16,792 nt of DNA from Dehalococcoidales bacterium (lineage in GTDB: Bacteria; Chloroflexota; Dehalococcoidia; Dehalococcoidales; UBA2162): positions 1 through 16,792 of the forward strand of contig NYYM01000036.1 in assembly GCA_002685815.1 (NCBI GenBank), in the 5' to 3' direction. The stretch's first letter is position 1. Each line of letters begins with the position of its first letter. Positions 13,960 to 16,792 of this stretch are shown here, one piece after another. The position numbers were made by a program, and so were the translations under genes. The notes under the pieces were generated by a model. That model made no database searches. It worked only from the letters and a program-made list of their open reading frames with translations, and was not told the DNA's origin.

Positions 13960-13969
13960 CCTGTTTCAG
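13937..13969. repeat. Perfect 9-bp inverted repeat
   Basis: CTGAAACAG (13937-13945) and CTGTTTCAG (13961-13969) are separated by 15 nt. It lies 35 nt before the small gene at 14004. It could be an operator or leader hairpin for that gene; on the minus strand it is followed by a T-rich stretch, so it could act as a weak terminator there. Confidence 0.6.
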
Positions 13970-14003
13970 ACAGTCCGATAGGCTCACCTGAGAGGAGCGG
14001 CCG

Positions 14004-14222
14004 GTGATTGCTGAGTTCCGGGATATGGATGAAAAACTGGCGTTTCACACCGATATCACCGAAGTTGAGCGTCAACTCAAACGGCTAAAATCCTGCATAT
14101 ACGCGGTGCCATATTATGACGGCCACAACGGCAAGATCGCGGGCGTTGACCTCTACTTCGAAAAGTCGGCCAGAAAGATGCTTCTGAAAGTGGCAAATAC
14201 GCACCAGCTACCACTTTGCTAG
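14004..14222 (+). CDS. Small protein of unknown function
   Basis: A 72-residue soluble, charged protein read from GTG 14004, supported by GAGAGGAG eight bases upstream. It has a helical first half (EKLAFHTDITEVERQLKRLK) and a strand-rich second half (CIYAVPYYDGHNGKIAGVDL). I recognise no family. Cys31 and a C-terminal Cys72 are present. The good ribosome site and balanced composition favour a real gene. Confidence 0.5.
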   Translation: MIAEFRDMDEKLAFHTDITEVERQLKRLKSCIYAVPYYDGHNGKIAGVDLYFEKSARKMLLKVANTHQLPLC

Positions 14223-14318
14223 TCCCCCGGTGGATCACCTGAGCCGCGACTCTCTGCCCTAATCCCCGAATAACCTATAATTACCGATGTCGTTCAGGTC
14301 GACGGCCACAGGCGGCTC

Positions 14319-14567
14319 CTAACAACGCTCCTGGATACCTTCCTGGAACTTCTTAAATGCTTCTGACTGGCCCAGCGGATTGGCCTCGTCACTCGTTTCA
14401 ATAGACGCGATATGGACGAAACTCAGTCCGTCATCCAACTTGAATAAGGCGTACCTGATCCCTTCGGGAGAAGTCTGGCGCAACTCTTCACAAACCTTGC
14501 GGATGTAACCTTCATTCTCCTCGGCTCGACCGGATTTCACTTTGTAACTGACAAGAACCCTTTTCAT
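14319..14567 (-). CDS. Dimeric alpha/beta-barrel (ABM-like) protein
   Basis: An 82-residue protein with the beta-alpha-beta-beta pattern of the dimeric alpha/beta barrel. It starts MKRVLVSYKVKSGRAEENEG and later has YALFKLDDGLSFVHIASIE and SEAFKKFQEGI, resembling the antibiotic-biosynthesis-monooxygenase-like group of small proteins. These usually form homodimers that bind small aromatic or other ligands; the reaction cannot be assigned. The ATG at 14567 has AGAGAAGTG upstream. It stands alone on the minus strand between two plus-strand genes. Confidence 0.65.
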   Translation of the reverse strand: MKRVLVSYKVKSGRAEENEGYIRKVCEELRQTSPEGIRYALFKLDDGLSFVHIASIETSDEANPLGQSEAFKKFQEGIQERC

Positions 14568-14749
14568 GTTTCACTTCTCTGTCTATTTGATTTATCGAAT
14601 CTATCACGCCCCAAGCCAGGCCAGAACGGCGATGATGCTTTTCACTCAAACAAAGAGTTTGGGCTGGCCGGAATCCCTATCAAGCAGTAAACCACTCCGG
14701 TCCGGGCTAGGCCGGTAATTTGGCGGTCCCATGAAAGACTCTGACAAAT

Positions 14750-14778
14750 TTGACAGCCGGGGAAAGCGGGATTACAAT
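14750..14778 (+). promoter_or_regulatory. Promoter of the hemerythrin-dsrE operon
   Basis: Perfect TTGACA (14750-14755), 17-nt spacer, TACAAT (14773-14778). Initiation near 14785 gives a leader of about 37 nt ending in the strong ribosome site AAGGAGGT. Further upstream, 14568-14749 holds only short inverted repeats (CAAAC-N5-GTTTG and the flanking GGCCAG/CTGGCC) of unknown meaning. Confidence 0.8.
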
Positions 14779-14821
14779 AACAGCTACTAATATTACCGGT
14801 TGAAACTAAAGGAGGTAAGAA

Positions 14822-15313
14822 ATGGCTAGGTTAGACCCAATTGTTGAGTTCAGAGAGGACCATCGGAAGGTACGAGACCACCTGATGGAACTGGCTGGCG
14901 CCGCTGAGGGTGGCGATCTGGAAGCGGCCCGGACCGCTCTGGGGGCGATAGATGCCCTGGCCGGCCCTCATTTCCGCTACGAAGAGGAATCTCTCTACCC
15001 TTCGATGAAAGAGTTCCTTGGTGAGTACGTGGACAGCCTTATCGAAGAGCATGACGGTGCCATAAAGACGGCCCGGGTAGCCGCCAAGATTCTGTCCCAG
15101 TCTTCCGTCACTCCGGAGGAAGGCAAGATGGCGGCGGGGGCGGCCAGAGCTCTGCTGATTCACGTCAGTAACTGCGACGGCCTCAACATCCTGGCAGAAA
15201 AGTTCTCTCAGGAGAAGCTGGACGGGCTGGCTGACGACTTCCAGAAAGCCCGTGACCAGAATGTTGCCTTGTTGAACTGGGCCGAAAGCGTTCGGGCGCG
15301 TAAAGTAGCCTAG
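14822..15313 (+). CDS. Hemerythrin HHE-domain protein
   Basis: A 163-residue four-helix-bundle protein with candidate di-iron ligands His14 (or His20), His50 and Glu54 in PHFRYEEESLYP, His77 in IEEHDGA, and His114 with Asp119 in LLIHVSNCDGL. This matches the H..HxxxE..H..HxxxxD pattern of bacterial hemerythrins, which bind O2, NO or reactive oxygen, or help repair iron-sulfur clusters. The ATG has a near-perfect ribosome site, AAGGAGGTAAGAA. Its TAG shares a base with the GTG of the next gene, so the two are translationally coupled. No signal peptide. Confidence 0.85.
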   Translation: MARLDPIVEFREDHRKVRDHLMELAGAAEGGDLEAARTALGAIDALAGPHFRYEEESLYPSMKEFLGEYVDSLIEEHDGAIKTARVAAKILSQSSVTPEEGKMAAGAARALLIHVSNCDGLNILAEKFSQEKLDGLADDFQKARDQNVALLNWAESVRARKVA

Positions 15314-15741
15314 TGAGCGCTGGCAGCAGCGAACCGGATGAAGAACAGATCACTATAATCCTCCAGAGTGGTTCTTACGATAGAGTGAGTTACGCCCTGT
15401 CCCTCGCCAACATCTGTCTGGCGATGGGGATGGGGGCTCACATTTTGCTTACCTATGGGGGACTAAAGAGGTTCGTCAAAGGTCACCTGGAAGACATGGG
15501 GGCGACTGATTATGAGTTCCGGGACATGTTCCAGCGAGGCATAGCCTCAGGAGGAATCCGTCCGATCGGGGCAACCCTGGCTGATGCCCGGCAGTTGGGA
15601 CTGCGATTGTACGCCTGCGCCAACGCTATGGGCAACATGGGCATCGCCCGCCAGGAATTGGTGGACGAGGTAGATGAGGTAATGGGCCTGGCCGCCTTCG
15701 TTCAACTCGCCAGGGATGCCTCCATTAACTGGCACATTTAG
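15313..15741 (+). CDS. DsrE-family protein
   Basis: A 142-residue protein of the DsrE/DsrF-like fold. It starts with the strand QITIILQSGSYDRVSYALSLA, continues ANICLAMGMGAHILLTYGG, and has the family cysteine at Cys102 in LRLYACANAMGNMG, followed by GLAAFVQLARDAS. DsrE-type proteins carry persulfide on such a cysteine in sulfur-relay reactions; a second Cys35 lies in the first helix. The GTG at 15313 overlaps the upstream stop by one base (TAGTG) and no separate ribosome site is evident, so it depends on translation of the hemerythrin gene. The paired presence of an iron sensor and a sulfur carrier suggests a redox or NO/sulfur response role. Confidence 0.8.
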   Translation: MSAGSSEPDEEQITIILQSGSYDRVSYALSLANICLAMGMGAHILLTYGGLKRFVKGHLEDMGATDYEFRDMFQRGIASGGIRPIGATLADARQLGLRLYACANAMGNMGIARQELVDEVDEVMGLAAFVQLARDASINWHI

Positions 15742-15863
15742 ATAATTCGGTGCCGGGTAAGTAAAAAGCCGGAGCAGAGCAGGATGGCATAGGTCAGCTT
15801 GCGCCTGATGCTGAAGATGATGGCTAGGTTAACCTGACATCTCGCCGACGACATTGTCGGATC

Positions 15864-15888
15864 AGACGTCCCGGCTTGGCCGGAGTCT
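15864..15888 (-). terminator. GC-rich hairpin after rpsT, possible terminator
   Basis: The stem CCGGC (15871-15875) with GCCGG (15879-15883) and a TTG loop is extended by AGAC (15864-15867) and GTCT (15885-15888) across small bulges. It lies 5 nt past the rpsT stop codon on the minus strand. There is no T-tract, so it may be a processing stem or a factor-dependent stop. A second small stem CCGAC-N6-GTCGG is at 15845-15860. Confidence 0.4.
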
Positions 15889-15892
15889 AATC

Positions 15893-16171
15893 TTAAGCGG
15901 AAGGAGAGGGTTGAGCTGCGTTCAGCTTTTTCATCAAGCGGGACTTGCGTCGAGCGGCGTTATTAGCGTGGATAATCCCCTTTTCAGAGGCCGTATCCAG
16001 AGCGCTGATGGCGGCCACTACCGCTTTGTTGGCGTCCTCAAGTTCACCTGAAAAGATAAGCTTTTCCGCCTTGGTTATGGTGGTCTTGCACCGACTGCGA
16101 TAACTCTTGTTGATTAGCCGTCTCTTTTCAGTTGAGCGCACCTGTTTCTTGGCTGATTTGGTAACTGGCAA
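15893..16171 (-). CDS. rpsT: 30S ribosomal protein S20
   Basis: A 92-residue basic protein beginning [20 protein letters not shown], with [19 protein letters not shown] and the end helix [20 protein letters not shown], the S20 signature (the primary 16S rRNA binder of the small-subunit body). The start is TTG at 16171, fixed by GGAGG six bases away and by the family N-terminus. It follows the RelA/SpoT gene by 67 nt on the same strand and may be cotranscribed. In many bacteria rpsT sits near comEC and holA, which is not so here. Confidence 0.95.
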   Translation of the reverse strand: MPVTKSAKKQVRSTEKRRLINKSYRSRCKTTITKAEKLIFSGELEDANKAVVAAISALDTASEKGIIHANNAARRKSRLMKKLNAAQPSPSA

Positions 16172-16238
16172 TATTTACCTCCTTCGTTTTCTATGTGGTG
16201 ATTCGCCATCTATTCATTGGCTGATGGCCTGGAGACAT

Positions 16239-16792
16239 CTAATGGGTTTTGGCTGCATTGGGTTGGGAGGCAGGTTTCAGGGGCACTCCCCCTCCGATCC
16301 GAGTTGCACTGGCCACCCCTCTTATGCCCTCGATTTTCACCAGGACCCGGTTTAGCTGGGCCAGGTTCGATGCCTCCAGAGAAATGAATACGGAGATACT
16401 CCCGTCATCATTGTTGGTCAGGTTGACGCCAACGATATTGATTTTTTCCTCGGCTACCAAAGTGGTAATATCACGCATCAGTCCCACTCTATCCTCGGCC
16501 TGGACGTGAATTTGGACCGGATATTGTGAATCCGTTTCTCCCCATTCCACCGGGACCAGCCTGTCCCTCTCGTCCTCATTCACCACGTTGTGGCAGTCCT
16601 GACGGTGAACGCTTATCCCTCGACTGCGGGTAACATAGCCGATAATTTTGTCTCCGGGCACCGGATGACAACATCTGGCTGGCTGGGTGAGTAAATTGTC
16701 CACCCCCCGCACCTTGACCTCGGACGCCGGTTGTTTAGGGGCGGTAAATTCAGCTACTTTGGGCTGTTGCTGCTGGGCAGCCAGTTTCACGG
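16239..16792 (-). CDS. RelA/SpoT-family (p)ppGpp synthetase/hydrolase, C-terminal part (partial)
   Basis: The frame is open to the window edge; only about 184 residues of the C-terminal half are seen. They contain the RIS/zinc-finger-like segment LTQPARCCHPVPGDKIIGYVTR and GISVHRQDCHNV, then a closing ACT domain with VQAEDRVGLMRDITTLVAEE and NIVGVNL. This order is specific to long Rel/SpoT enzymes, whose N-terminal synthetase and hydrolase domains must lie beyond 16792. The ATG near 16790 is internal, not the start. A polyglutamine/proline stretch (AAQQQQPKVAEFTAPKQP) precedes the RIS segment, where the TGS domain linker would end. The stop is TAG at 16239-16241. Confidence 0.93.
   Translation of the reverse strand, partial: VKLAAQQQQPKVAEFTAPKQPASEVKVRGVDNLLTQPARCCHPVPGDKIIGYVTRSRGISVHRQDCHNVVNEDERDRLVPVEWGETDSQYPVQIHVQAEDRVGLMRDITTLVAEEKINIVGVNLTNNDDGSISVFISLEASNLAQLNRVLVKIEGIRGVASATRIGGGVPLKPASQPNAAKTH

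Larger units (their letters stand above)
13587..14003. other. Intergenic region of about 417 nt
   Basis: No convincing complete gene lies here. It holds a possible degraded metallo-hydrolase scrap on the minus strand (13717 to about 13960) and a 9-bp inverted repeat at 13937-13969. AT-rich TATGATAAAATAC (13923-13935) could hold a -10 box for the small gene that follows. Nothing else is recognised. Confidence 0.5.

Noticed and set aside
14618-14680. Nested inverted repeats (GGCCAG/CTGGCC around CAAAC/GTTTG) as a small RNA gene
   Set aside because: No promoter or terminator frames them and the outer arms are short; not enough to call an RNA.
1-16792. CRISPR array, tRNA genes, insertion sequences or prophage genes
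   Set aside because: No regularly spaced repeats, cloverleaf sequences, transposase motifs or phage structural genes were found on reading both strands.

Overview
The window reads as a chromosomal segment of a bacterium with roughly balanced GC. I infer a Dehalococcoidia-like member of the Chloroflexota. The main reason is a 23S rRNA gene with its own promoter and no 16S or tRNA in front of it, a split rRNA layout known from Dehalococcoides and relatives. The Gram-positive-type LexA box and the general gene content are compatible. The assignment is an inference and was not tested by any search.

Layout. 1-371 (minus): the 5' end of 23S rRNA, its leader (boxA-like element, terminator-like hairpin) and a strong promoter. 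477-3595: an APC-family permease on the minus strand, divergent from a universal stress protein and two TrkA/RCK-type regulators on the plus strand; each direction has a good sigma70-type promoter. 3657-4814: a ParA ATPase and a small ribbon-helix-helix-like partner (type Ib partition layout), with overlapping palindromes in the promoter spacer and a diverged inverted copy of one palindrome at the 3' end. 4888-5568: one reading frame that joins the front of ComEA to the tail of ComEC, apparently a deletion relic. 5680-7028: a YprB-like DEDD exonuclease and two small membrane proteins, with a terminator between the latter. 7152-9279: an SMP-30/gluconolactonase-family protein and DNA polymerase IV. 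9284-10384 (minus): an MscS-type channel. 10517-11428: a branched-chain aminotransferase, followed by a broken plsY-like acyltransferase. 11958-12678 (minus): lexA with an SOS operator overlapping its -10 box. 12882-13586: an HD-GYP fragment in frame with a SnoaL-like protein. 13587-14003: mostly non-coding, with a possible metallo-hydrolase scrap. 14004-14567: a small orphan gene and a dimeric alpha/beta-barrel protein. 14750-15741: a hemerythrin-domain protein translationally coupled to a DsrE-family protein. 15893-16792 (minus): ribosomal protein S20 and the C-terminal part of a RelA/SpoT enzyme that runs off the edge.

Functional links. The permease, USP and RCK genes look like one nucleotide-sensing transport module. 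LexA is clearly autoregulated; the pol IV gene lies about 2.7 kb away and shows no matching box. Hemerythrin plus DsrE suggests O2, NO or reactive-sulfur handling. A notable trait of the window is gene decay: a comEA/comEC chimera, a plsY pseudogene, an HD-GYP fragment and perhaps a metallo-hydrolase scrap all lie within about 9 kb.
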